Assembly: GCA_025450615.1 (NCBI GenBank)
Contig: JANWHC010000034.1
Coordinates: 1-16,051 of the forward strand
Length of the DNA stretch: 16,051 nucleotides
Source of the DNA: Minisyncoccota bacterium
Lineage (GTDB): Bacteria > Patescibacteriota > Minisyncoccia > Phycocordibacterales > DATDWN01
Direction of reading: 5' to 3'
The translations under genes and the position numbers were made by a program. A model generated the notes under the pieces. That model was not told the DNA's origin, did no database searches, and saw nothing but the letters and a program-made list of their open reading frames with translations. Below are positions 1-6,436 of the stretch, piece by piece (positions within the stretch are counted from its first letter, which is position 1; each line of letters begins with the position of its first letter).

Positions 1-173
1 GAATGAATGGCATTCAAATTGATAGTGATACTTCTCAAATGGCGAGAGTTTTTAGACCAACAGAAGGAGTTGTTGGAACATCCCGAATCTCAATCTCGAT
101 AGAAAACTTAGAGAAAATACTCCAACTAGCGTCAAGCGATTTCACTTTAAAATTTGGAGCAAAAAATGAATAA
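1..173 (+). CDS. 3' end of an unidentified protein-coding gene (5' truncated by window)
   Basis: An open frame runs from the window edge to a TAA at 171-173. It encodes about 57 residues, including RVFRPTEGVVGTSRISISIE and ending LASSDFTLKFGAKNE. An in-frame ATG at position 3 is probably internal, because the frame is open to the edge and there is no room to see a promoter. The segment is soluble in character, with mixed strand/helix composition, no membrane helix and no motif I recognise. The next gene starts 9 bases after its stop on the same strand, so the two are probably co-transcribed. I cannot assign a function from the C-terminal fragment alone. Confidence 0.6.
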   Translation, partial: MNGIQIDSDTSQMARVFRPTEGVVGTSRISISIENLEKILQLASSDFTLKFGAKNE

Positions 174-182
174 AATCTCTTT

Positions 183-935
183 ATGAAAAAAATCTCTTCT
201 ATTTTAATAAAAAGCACAATAATAATCTCAATGTTTTTGTGTTTAACAAGCACTGCTTATGCATTGGATGACTACACACCAATCACTCCACTCCCAGGTT
301 TACAAAATAATGCAGGAAAAACAAACCTAGAAACTTATATTCCGGGTTTATTTAGACTATCCATAGGCATAGCGGCAGTAATGGCTTTTGTAATGATAAC
401 AGTAGGAGGAATCGTATATGCAACTTCAGACTCTCTGACAAACAAATCTGAAGGAAGAAGACTCATAGAAAATGCTTTGTGGGGACTTCTCTTAGTTATT
501 GGTGCGTATGCAATATTGAACACGATAAACCCAAATATTTTGAAGTTTAGTTTTAATCCTCAGGATGCAAGTACACCTGCGTCCACAGTAACCACATCTC
601 CTAATACGCCCCCTGCTGGCTTACAACCAAGCACAACAAAGGCAATACTTAGCCTCCGAAGCCAATGTACCAATTGTTCAATAACTATAACTAGCACCAC
701 GGGTGACAGCCACACTCCAGGATCTTTACATTTTCAAGGCTTAGCTGTAGACATTAGGTCAGAAGCAGCTCTTACAAACTTTCTTACAGGAAGTACTAAC
801 AGTCCAGCCCCTTGTACAGTTGTTAATAAAACATTAAACGGTGTTAGTTCAAGATTTTTATGGGAACCGAAAGGAGCAACTTGTGGTGGAACAGTTCCAT
901 CTTCAGCAGATCATTGGCACATGAGTGTACAATAA
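183..935 (+). CDS. Type IV secretion pilin (VirB2/TrbC-like) fused to an M15/LAS-type peptidase-like domain
   Basis: This 250-residue protein has three parts. Residues 1-28 form a signal peptide ending near STAYA. Residues about 52-120 carry two hydrophobic helices (about 56-80 and 97-114) joined by a short charged loop with KSEGRR, the layout of VirB2/TrbC-type pilins. After a Thr/Pro/Ser linker (about 125-150), the C-terminal domain holds S181-x-H183-x-x-G186-x-A188-x-D190 and ends with D243-H-W-H246. The first motif matches the SxHxxGxAxD zinc-binding signature of LAS/M15 peptidases (VanY and endolysin type), and the last resembles their final zinc-ligand histidine. D243 sits where many family members have the catalytic Glu. 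Four cysteines (162, 165, 211, 234) could form disulfides. No ribosome binding site is visible. I infer an exported pilin-like subunit that can bind or cleave peptidoglycan; the activity is unproven. Confidence 0.75.
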   Translation: MKKISSILIKSTIIISMFLCLTSTAYALDDYTPITPLPGLQNNAGKTNLETYIPGLFRLSIGIAAVMAFVMITVGGIVYATSDSLTNKSEGRRLIENALWGLLLVIGAYAILNTINPNILKFSFNPQDASTPASTVTTSPNTPPAGLQPSTTKAILSLRSQCTNCSITITSTTGDSHTPGSLHFQGLAVDIRSEAALTNFLTGSTNSPAPCTVVNKTLNGVSSRFLWEPKGATCGGTVPSSADHWHMSVQ

Positions 936-939
936 AAAT

Positions 940-2178
940 ATGTCTAAAAAATTTATCATCATTTTAATATCTTCTGTAGTCGGACTTCTTATAATAAGCC
1001 TCGCTGCTTATTACTTTATACTACAGGAAGGAACTGTTGATCCTGTTACAGGAAAAAGTATAGGTTTTAGAACTTTTTTCCCATTTGGCGGAAATGACGA
1101 ACCAACGGACACATCAACAGAGACCGAAACTGAAGTAGAAACTCCAACCCAAACTCAAAATCAAAACCCTGCAGATTTTACTCAAAAATTGCGAAGACTT
1201 TCAGTTGAACCAGTTTCAGGAGCAGGACTCTTAGATATAAAAGCCGGAACAGTTGTACGTTATATTGAAAAAGCTACTGGACATATATACGAAGTCGAAA
1301 TGTTTTCTCCAAGACAGCAGAGAATTTCTAATACAACTATTCCGGTGGTCTATGACGCAGTCTGGGGTAATAGCAACAATTCTTTGGTTGCGAGATATTT
1401 AAGAGAAAATGATGTTACTGTTGATACCTACTCCCTTAATTTGAAAAATATAAGCTCAACTACTGAAACAACCACAACCGGAATTGCTATGCCATCTAAT
1501 ATTACGGACGTCTCTGTTTTTGGAAACAGTATATTCTTTCTAACTCAAGGTGAGACATCTTCGAGCGGCTACCTAGAGCCTTTTGATGGCACAAAACAAA
1601 AACTTATTTGGAACTCTGAACTAAAAGAATTGTTATCTCAATATGTTAACGCAAAAACTGTAAGCATAACCACCAAACCTTTAGAGGGAACGCCAGGCTA
1701 TATGTACTTTGTGGACACCGGAACAGGCGCGTCTAGAAGTATTCTTTCAAATGTTCCTGGTTTATCTACTTTAACTAACCCTGATGCAACAAAAGTATTT
1801 TATTTATCACAAGATGAAAATGCTATTGTATATTTATACAATATAAGTGATAAAACGAGCGTCTCAATAACCCCTGTAACATTCCCAGAAAAATGTGCAT
1901 GGAGTCGCAAAGAAAGTAATATATTGTATTGTGCGGTTCCTGAAGATTTTATTCAGGCGAACTCCCTAACAAACTGGTACATGGGTAAAATATCAACAAG
2001 TGATTCTCTATGGCGTTATGATTTAAAAGAAAACACTTCAACTATATTATATGACTTAGCAGCTTTAGTTGGAGCACCTATAGATGTAACCAAGCCTGTA
2101 ATTTCAGAAAACGGTCAATATCTAGTATTTATAAATAAGATAGACAACTCGCTCTGGTCACTAGACCTCACTAAGTAA
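940..2178 (+). CDS. Membrane-anchored extracytoplasmic protein of unknown function
   Basis: The protein has 412 residues. A single N-terminal hydrophobic segment (about residues 5-27, after MSKK) would anchor it with the rest outside. A Thr/Glu/Gln-rich linker follows (about 52-75), then a roughly 330-residue domain rich in short beta-strands with recurring patterns such as FYLSQDENAIVYLYN and YLVFINKIDNSLWSLD. This recalls beta-propeller proteins, but I cannot identify a family. I prefer the ATG at 940 over the in-frame GTG at 925, because the ATG puts a standard Lys-flanked membrane anchor at the N-terminus and leaves a 4-base gap after the pilin gene rather than an overlap. The close spacing suggests one operon, so it may work with the pilin-peptidase at the cell envelope. 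No Shine-Dalgarno sequence is visible. Confidence 0.8.
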   Translation: MSKKFIIILISSVVGLLIISLAAYYFILQEGTVDPVTGKSIGFRTFFPFGGNDEPTDTSTETETEVETPTQTQNQNPADFTQKLRRLSVEPVSGAGLLDIKAGTVVRYIEKATGHIYEVEMFSPRQQRISNTTIPVVYDAVWGNSNNSLVARYLRENDVTVDTYSLNLKNISSTTETTTTGIAMPSNITDVSVFGNSIFFLTQGETSSSGYLEPFDGTKQKLIWNSELKELLSQYVNAKTVSITTKPLEGTPGYMYFVDTGTGASRSILSNVPGLSTLTNPDATKVFYLSQDENAIVYLYNISDKTSVSITPVTFPEKCAWSRKESNILYCAVPEDFIQANSLTNWYMGKISTSDSLWRYDLKENTSTILYDLAALVGAPIDVTKPVISENGQYLVFINKIDNSLWSLDLTK

Positions 2179-2190
2179 ATCTTACTCGCA

Positions 2191-2330
2191 TATCTTTTTT
2201 CCAGACCGCTCACTCTCTCCTGCGGAGAGTTCGCTTTGTCCTCAACCGCAATCCGTCAAGATGGGGTGCCTTGACGGAGTCCAAGCTTGCGGTCTGCGGG
2301 GTCTTTCGAAAAGATGTGCTCGACGAGCAC
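2191..2330. ncRNA. Non-coding stretch with nested inverted repeats (possible structured RNA, strand unsure)
   Basis: This stretch has no reading frame but several perfect inverted repeats: ATCTTTT 2192-2198 with AAAAGAT 2309-2315; CAGACCGC 2202-2209 with GCGGTCTG 2289-2296; CTCTCC 2215-2220 with GGAGAG 2224-2229 (3-base loop); CCGTCAAG 2253-2260 with CTTGACGG 2270-2277 (9-base loop); and GTGCTC 2316-2321 with GAGCAC 2325-2330. A competing pairing exists: ACCGCAA 2245-2251 with TTGCGGT 2287-2293 uses the same GCGGT as the second repeat. It is clearly more GC-rich than its surroundings. It follows the membrane-protein gene by 13 bases. I do not recognise SRP RNA, tmRNA or RNase P RNA signatures. 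It could be a small RNA, part of a larger RNA with 2339-2470, or a 3' untranslated structure. Confidence 0.45.
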
Positions 2331-2338
2331 GTGAGATA

Positions 2339-2470
2339 CTCAAACTTTAAAACCTCCAAATTTGGATGAAATCCGACGTTGAGAGTTTGAGAATGTGAGG
2401 AGCCTTATAAGTATAAGGTGACGAACATTCGCAAATTCGAAACTAGGAGTTCGCCAAATTTGGAGGTTTT
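2339..2470 (+). ncRNA. Structured non-coding element, copy 1 of a two-copy family; may also terminate transcription
   Basis: Perfect 17-base arms AAAACCTCCAAATTTGG (2349-2365) and CCAAATTTGGAGGTTTT (2454-2470) enclose a core hairpin. The core is GAATGT 2391-2396, internal loop GAGGAG 2397-2402, stem CCTTAT 2403-2408, loop AAGT, stem ATAAGG 2413-2418, internal loop TGACGA 2419-2424, and ACATTC 2425-2430. The internal loop can form two tandem G.A/A.G steps separated by a G-C pair, which only makes sense for RNA from the + strand. CTCAAACT 2339-2346 also pairs with AGTTTGAG 2384-2391, interleaved with the long arms. The same core recurs at 10217-10260 with compensatory changes. The element lies between convergent genes, and its right arm overlaps the yidC stop codon by two bases. 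The A- and T-rich ends suggest it could terminate transcription in both directions. Confidence 0.55.
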
Positions 2471-3194
2471 ACTCTACAAAAACTGCTTTGTGATACTTTT
2501 TCTTAATATACAGCTCTTGAGCAATAGCAAAAACGTTGCTTGTAATAAGGTATAGCGCAATAGCCGACGAGATTGTATAAGCGATAAAGGTCATTAGAAC
2601 CGGTAAGAAGTACTTCATTTGAATCGCCATGGCTTTAGCCATATCGTTTTGTTTATTATTGCTGTCTGATTTATTACCACCTAAGTTAGCTGTACTTACT
2701 TGGAAATAAGTTGTTATGCCGGCCAATAAGGCTAATATAATACTCTTTCCACTTATATGAATAAGCCCCAAAAAAACCATATTTACAGCGACTGGCGCGG
2801 TAACAAAGGAGTAAAGCATGGCCGTGTTGATGGTTGGCAGACCAGAATGAAAAAATACTCTATATAGACCTATAAGAATAGGCAGTTGTATAAGGAGTAT
2901 AAGGAAGCTAGCAAATGGATTTATACCGTTTTTCTTATAGTATTCCATTACTTTCTCGGCTTGCACTTGCTTATCAGTATATTGTTCTTTTATTTGCGCA
3001 AGGTCCTTTTCGGTTTTTTTCATCTCAATCTGTGCCTTTGATGCTTTGATTGATAAAGGAAGGAGAATAAGTTTTATTACTATAGTAAAAATAATAACGA
3101 TTACTCCTGCGTCAAAAAACGGGAGTAGACTCATAAGGAAAATTAATCCGTTGTATAAAGGAACTGAAATTATTGTGTGAAAAAATGCAATCAT
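2469..3194 (-). CDS. yidC: Membrane protein insertase YidC/Oxa1 family
   Basis: YidC inserts and folds membrane proteins, alone or with SecYEG. The 241-residue protein is the short form without the large periplasmic domain of proteobacterial YidC. It shows an N-terminal hydrophobic segment (about 5-24), the conserved first core helix with VIVIIFTIVIKLILLPLSIK (31-50), a charged cytoplasmic hairpin (51-90; KAQIEMKKTEKDLAQIKEQY), and further helices at about 96-116, 124-148, 151-167 and 195-227. K41 sits where the family has a positively charged groove residue, usually Arg. A basic C-terminus (KKKYHK) follows. The start is 5 bases after the rnpA stop, in the classic rpmH-rnpA-yidC order beside dnaA. 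The stop codon overlaps the right arm of the 2349-2470 inverted repeat. Confidence 0.95.
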   Translation of the reverse strand: MIAFFHTIISVPLYNGLIFLMSLLPFFDAGVIVIIFTIVIKLILLPLSIKASKAQIEMKKTEKDLAQIKEQYTDKQVQAEKVMEYYKKNGINPFASFLILLIQLPILIGLYRVFFHSGLPTINTAMLYSFVTAPVAVNMVFLGLIHISGKSIILALLAGITTYFQVSTANLGGNKSDSNNKQNDMAKAMAIQMKYFLPVLMTFIAYTISSAIALYLITSNVFAIAQELYIKKKYHKAVFVE

Positions 3195-3199
3195 GAAGT

Positions 3200-3541
3200 T
3201 TATAATAGCACGGCTGAATCGGAAAGTAACTCACCTAATTCCTTGTGAATTGACTCTACAGAAACTGTTTTATTTTTGAAGGAAAACATTAAAAGATAGC
3301 CATGCTTAACCTCTTTAACAAGCCCTTTTATGGCACTGTAGCCCCTCCGTCTTAACCTATTTCTCTCGACTGCGCTTTTAGCAATTTTTTTGGAAACGGA
3401 GAAAGAAAATTGGCTTGGTTTCTTCAAATTAGCCTTATTTTGAGCCACATATAGGGTAAAATGACTGGAAGCATACCTTTTACCAGCTTTAAGTATTGAA
3501 GAAAATTCTTCCCTAGATATTCTTCTACTTTTTGGAAGCAT
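3200..3541 (-). CDS. rnpA: Ribonuclease P protein component
   Basis: RnpA is the protein subunit of RNase P, which removes 5' leaders from precursor tRNAs; it helps the catalytic RNA bind its substrate. The 113-residue basic protein begins MLPKSRRISREEF, matching the family's usual LxxxxRIxxxxEF opening. It carries the RNR signature as A57-V-E-R-N-R-L-R-R-R66, with a Phe-rich strand (FSFSVSKK, 45-52) just before it. Length is normal for the family. The start codon lies 3 bases after the rpmH stop, so translation is probably coupled; there is no Shine-Dalgarno sequence. The RNase P RNA gene is not in this window. Confidence 0.93.
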   Translation of the reverse strand: MLPKSRRISREEFSSILKAGKRYASSHFTLYVAQNKANLKKPSQFSFSVSKKIAKSAVERNRLRRRGYSAIKGLVKEVKHGYLLMFSFKNKTVSVESIHKELGELLSDSAVLL

Positions 3542-3544
3542 GTA

Positions 3545-3682
3545 TTAAACAGTAGTAATAGCCTTTCGACCCTTTCTTCGGCGTCTAAGCATAGTGTTTC
3601 GTCCTGTCTTTGTTCGACTTCGTACGAGAAAACCATGTGTCTTTGCTCGTTTTCTTTTTTTAGGTTTGTATGTTTTTGACAT
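3545..3682 (-). CDS. rpmH: 50S ribosomal protein L34
   Basis: This small gene encodes 45 residues, about a third of them Arg or Lys: it begins MSKTYKPKKRKRAKTHGFLV, followed by RSRTKTGRNTML, an Arg-rich run and KGRKAITTV. The pattern KRKRxxTHGF, then RxxTxxGRxxLxRRRxKGR, is the L34 signature, and the length is normal. It is a structural protein of the large ribosomal subunit. The gene heads the rpmH-rnpA-yidC operon, transcribed away from dnaA. The ATG lies only 8 bases from the inverted TTGTnCACA pair in the shared rpmH/dnaA promoter region. A longer open frame on the same strand in another phase (3424-3708) overlaps it and is not a gene. Confidence 0.95.
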   Translation of the reverse strand: MSKTYKPKKRKRAKTHGFLVRSRTKTGRNTMLRRRRKGRKAITTV

Positions 3683-3690
3683 ATATTAGT

Positions 3691-3709
3691 TGTGAACAAC
3701 TTGTACACA
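3691..3709. promoter_or_regulatory. Inverted pair of TTGTnCACA sites between rpmH and dnaA
   Basis: TGTGAACAA (3691-3699) and TTGTACACA (3701-3709) form a near-perfect inverted repeat with a one-base centre: reading each outward gives TTGTTCACA and TTGTACACA. Each differs from the DnaA box TTATCCACA at two positions. The pair sits in the 95-base divergent promoter region of rpmH and dnaA, where DnaA autoregulation is well known in other bacteria. It could be a weak DnaA-box pair or an operator for another dimeric regulator. Confidence 0.45.
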
Positions 3710-3763
3710 TATTATTAACATATTCAGCCATTTTTAACAAGTACTATCTTTTTTGCTTTTCTA

Positions 3764-3769
3764 TATAAT
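3764..3769 (+). promoter_or_regulatory. Probable -10 box of dnaA, leaderless geometry
   Basis: A perfect TATAAT lies 8 bases before the dnaA ATG. A start site at the usual distance from a -10 box would leave at most two or three untranslated bases, so the dnaA message is probably leaderless or nearly so. I see no convincing -35 hexamer at 16-18 bases upstream, which lowers confidence. Confidence 0.5.
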
Positions 3770-3777
3770 ATAAAACT

Positions 3778-5112
3778 ATGGATAACAAAAAACTTTGGGA
3801 TAGCGTACTGGTCGAAATGGAATTAAATCTTTCTAAACCAAACTTCAACACATGGTTTAAAGATACTGCCATTGTCAAACTAGAAGAAGGTGCGGTATAT
3901 CTCTCAGTCCCAAATACTTTTGTTCAAGACTGGCTCGGTAGTAAGTTCCACAACATGATACTGAAAGCTTTAAGAAATACTGCTTCAGGTGTTCAGTCTC
4001 TTCACTATGTTATTTCCAAAGAAGAGATGCGTGAAAAGATGGAAACCCCAAAAACTCAACAGATTACGCGAGAATTACCTATTATAGACGTTTATATAAA
4101 CAAAGATGACAACCTGAACCCAAGATACACTTTTGAAACTTTTGTTGTTGGCCCATTTAATGAGTTTGCTCACGCTGCAAGTCAGGCTGTAATTAAAAAA
4201 CCGGGCATTGTATACAATCCACTTTTTATTTACGGCGGAACAGGTCATGGAAAAACCCACTTGATCCAAGCAGTAGGGAATTATTTAAAAAATCTAGGGC
4301 GAAAAGTTTTTTATACTACTTCTGAAAAGTTTGGTCAGGAATATATAAACGCTCTTCAATTAAACAAACCTAATTTCTTTAAAGAGAAGTACCGAAAATA
4401 CGATGTGCTTGTAATGGACGATATTCAATTCTTCTCAGGAAAAATGAAAATTCAAGAGGAATTATTCCATTTATTTAACCATCTATATGAAAACAACAAA
4501 CAGATTATCTTTTCTTCAGATAAACACCCTGGGTTAATACAGGACCTTGAAGATAGGCTTAAGTCTCGTTTTAGCGCAGGAATGATTGTGGATATTCCCA
4601 CACCAGACAGCGAATCCCGTGCAGCCATAATCAGAAACAAAGCTAACGCTGTAGGTTTTCCTTTATCTAAGGAAATTGTTGATTATTTAGCTTACTCCGT
4701 AGCCGGAAACATCCGAGAACTAGAGGGAATCATAAACTCTATAACCGTATCAGCTCAGTTGAAAAATAGAGAGTTGACTTTAGTTGAAGTTAAAAATTTT
4801 GTAAAAAATAATTCTAAACCAAAGAAAATAGTTTCTACGAAAGAAGTTGTCAAAACTGTAGCTGAATTTTACAACATTGAGGAGCAACTTATCTATGATA
4901 AAACTAGAAAAAAGGAGGTGATTAAGCCAAGACAAGTGATTATGTATATTTTGAGAGAAGATTTTAATATTTCTTACCCAGCCATAGGTGAAAAGTTGGG
5001 GGGGAGAGACCACACTACAGTTATGCATTCGTGCGAAAAAGTTAAAAATGATATGAAAGCTGATGAAACCTTAACCCAAGAAATCACTCAGCTTCGATCT
5101 ATCTTTGTATAA
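3778..5112 (+). CDS. dnaA: Chromosomal replication initiator protein DnaA
   Basis: DnaA binds DnaA boxes at oriC, opens the duplex and recruits the replicative helicase. The 444-residue protein has the four usual regions: an N-terminal helicase-interaction domain (about 1-75, starting KLWDSVLVEMELNLSKPNFN), a short linker (80-110), an AAA+ ATPase (about 115-325) and a DNA-binding domain (about 350-444). In the ATPase I see Walker A GGTGHGKTH (153-161; His157 replaces the more common Leu/Val), Walker B VLVMDD (210-215), sensor 1 IIFSSDK (243-249), the box VII region LEDRLKSRF with arginine finger R264, and sensor 2 GNIRELEG with R313. The DNA-binding signature GRDHTTVM is at 409-416. The flanks (rpmH on one side, dnaN on the other) are the classic bacterial origin arrangement. 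No Shine-Dalgarno sequence precedes the ATG. Confidence 0.97.
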   Translation: MDNKKLWDSVLVEMELNLSKPNFNTWFKDTAIVKLEEGAVYLSVPNTFVQDWLGSKFHNMILKALRNTASGVQSLHYVISKEEMREKMETPKTQQITRELPIIDVYINKDDNLNPRYTFETFVVGPFNEFAHAASQAVIKKPGIVYNPLFIYGGTGHGKTHLIQAVGNYLKNLGRKVFYTTSEKFGQEYINALQLNKPNFFKEKYRKYDVLVMDDIQFFSGKMKIQEELFHLFNHLYENNKQIIFSSDKHPGLIQDLEDRLKSRFSAGMIVDIPTPDSESRAAIIRNKANAVGFPLSKEIVDYLAYSVAGNIRELEGIINSITVSAQLKNRELTLVEVKNFVKNNSKPKKIVSTKEVVKTVAEFYNIEEQLIYDKTRKKEVIKPRQVIMYILREDFNISYPAIGEKLGGRDHTTVMHSCEKVKNDMKADETLTQEITQLRSIFV

Positions 5113-5334
5113 ACAAATGTGTATAGTATGTAGATAACACAAGGAGAAAGATGTAGATATGATGAAGATAAAAGTCTAAAAACAATATGAAAATCTTAAA
5201 AATAAACAATATAAACATCCTTATCCACACGAATAAAAATGATTATATGGCTTATTTAAAGGTTTTTTCAAAGTTTCCCACACAAAAGTCCGTGTAATAG
5301 TAATAGATTCTTAAAAAAATAAAAAACTAATACT
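5113..5334. other. Probable replication origin (oriC) in the dnaA-dnaN spacer
   Basis: This 222-base spacer between dnaA and dnaN has no reading frame and is extremely AT-rich, with A-rich runs suited to unwinding. It holds one perfect DnaA box (5221-5229) and a degenerate one, TTTCCCACA, at 5274-5282. In many bacteria the origin lies beside dnaA, and the spacer next to dnaN is the usual place. Only one perfect box is visible, fewer than in model origins, so the origin may be minimal or may also use the rpmH-dnaA spacer. Confidence 0.6.
5221..5229 (+). promoter_or_regulatory. Perfect DnaA box TTATCCACA
   Basis: The sequence matches the consensus 9-mer TTATCCACA exactly and lies in the AT-rich spacer between dnaA and dnaN, 105 bases before the dnaN start. 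It is the strongest single marker of oriC in the window. Confidence 0.7.
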
Positions 5335-6435
5335 ATGAATATAGAATGCATTAAAGAAAAACTTTCATACGCTATTGCTAAAGCTGAAAGAGTGACAAGT
5401 AAAAATATCACCCTTCCTGTATTAAGTTGTATTCTATTAGAGGCTTCCAACTCCACTTTAACCATAAAAGCTACAAACCTAGACCTGGGTATCGAGATTA
5501 CCTTACCCGTAAAAGTTGTCACCCCAGGAAAAATAGCTGTGTCTGGAAGTGTCTTGTATAACTTTATAACAAATATAACCAATGATAAGAATATAAAACT
5601 AGAAACTATCGATGGGAACTTAAAAGTTTCAACCAAACACTCAGAATCAATTATAAAAGCTTTCCCAGTAGATGATTTTCCAAATATTCCAAAAGTTTCA
5701 AGTGATAAACCTTTTACTTTTAATGCACCTAATCTAATTAAAGGTTTTAAATCAGTAATGTATAGTGCTTCAAACTCAACAATAAGACCTGTTCTCTCGA
5801 GTATCCTTCTACATTCAGAGGACGACTCTGTTGTTTTTGTTGCTACAGATTCTTTTAGACTGGGAGAAAAGAGAGTTAATGTTAAAAAACATAAAGAATT
5901 TAACCAAATTCTTATACCTTTTAAAAATGTTGGAGAAATTATAAGAACTTTAGAAGATATTAAAGAGGATGTGTCTGTTTTTCTAAATGAAAATCAGATT
6001 GCCTTCTCATATAATGATATTTATATAACCTCCAGAATTATTGATGGAAGTTTTCCAGACTATAAACAAATTATTCCAAAAGAAACAAAAACAGAAGTTA
6101 CTGTGCTAAAACAAGACCTAGTCAGTGCTCTCCGAATCTCAAATATTTTCTCTGATAAATTTAGCCAAGTTGTTTTCACAATTAAACCCAAAGAAAAACT
6201 TTTTAGAATAACAACAAAAAGTATGGATATTGGAGAAAATATAAATAATTTAGATGTGGTGGCAAAAGGAGACGATTTAACTATAAGCTTTAACTACAAA
6301 TATATAATAGACTGTTTTCAGTCTGTAGAAGCAGATAGTGTTTCTCTGACATTTTTTTATCAAAGTAAGCCTATGGTTATAAGAGGGGTGGGTGATAAGA
6401 GTTTTCTTTATTTAGTTATGCCGATGAACAAATAA
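5335..6435 (+). CDS. dnaN: DNA polymerase III beta subunit (sliding clamp)
   Basis: DnaN forms the dimeric ring that tethers the replicative polymerase to DNA. The 366-residue protein has the normal length and the three-fold domain plan. Domain 1 (about 1-120) begins MNIECIKEKLSYAIAKAERV and includes NITLPVLSCILLEA and ATNLDLGIEITLP, typical of the family. Domain 2 includes RPVLSSILLH and FVATDSFRLGEKRV (about 145-180). Domain 3 ends YLVMPMNK, close to the usual (Y)LVMPM(R/K) C-terminus that contributes to the partner-binding pocket. It follows dnaA in the standard origin order, and its stop is one base before the next gene's ATG, so the two are co-translated. Confidence 0.97.
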   Translation: MNIECIKEKLSYAIAKAERVTSKNITLPVLSCILLEASNSTLTIKATNLDLGIEITLPVKVVTPGKIAVSGSVLYNFITNITNDKNIKLETIDGNLKVSTKHSESIIKAFPVDDFPNIPKVSSDKPFTFNAPNLIKGFKSVMYSASNSTIRPVLSSILLHSEDDSVVFVATDSFRLGEKRVNVKKHKEFNQILIPFKNVGEIIRTLEDIKEDVSVFLNENQIAFSYNDIYITSRIIDGSFPDYKQIIPKETKTEVTVLKQDLVSALRISNIFSDKFSQVVFTIKPKEKLFRITTKSMDIGENINNLDVVAKGDDLTISFNYKYIIDCFQSVEADSVSLTFFYQSKPMVIRGVGDKSFLYLVMPMNK

Positions 6436-6436
6436 T

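Noticed and set aside
925..939. GTG start for the membrane-anchored protein
   Set aside because: It overlaps the pilin gene and adds five residues before a better ATG at 940 that begins a typical Lys-flanked anchor.
2191..2470. Known RNAs (SRP RNA, tmRNA, RNase P RNA, hammerhead-type ribozyme)
   Set aside because: I did not find their hallmark conserved sequences on either strand; the segment is left as an unassigned structured region.
3676..3681. TTGACA as a -35 for dnaA
   Set aside because: It lies in the rpmH coding start and has no good -10 hexamer 16-18 bases downstream; the TATAAT at 3764 is far away.
3424..3708. 94-codon minus-strand frame overlapping rpmH and rnpA
   Set aside because: The true L34 frame and the RnpA start occupy the same DNA in another phase, and this frame's product has no recognisable features.
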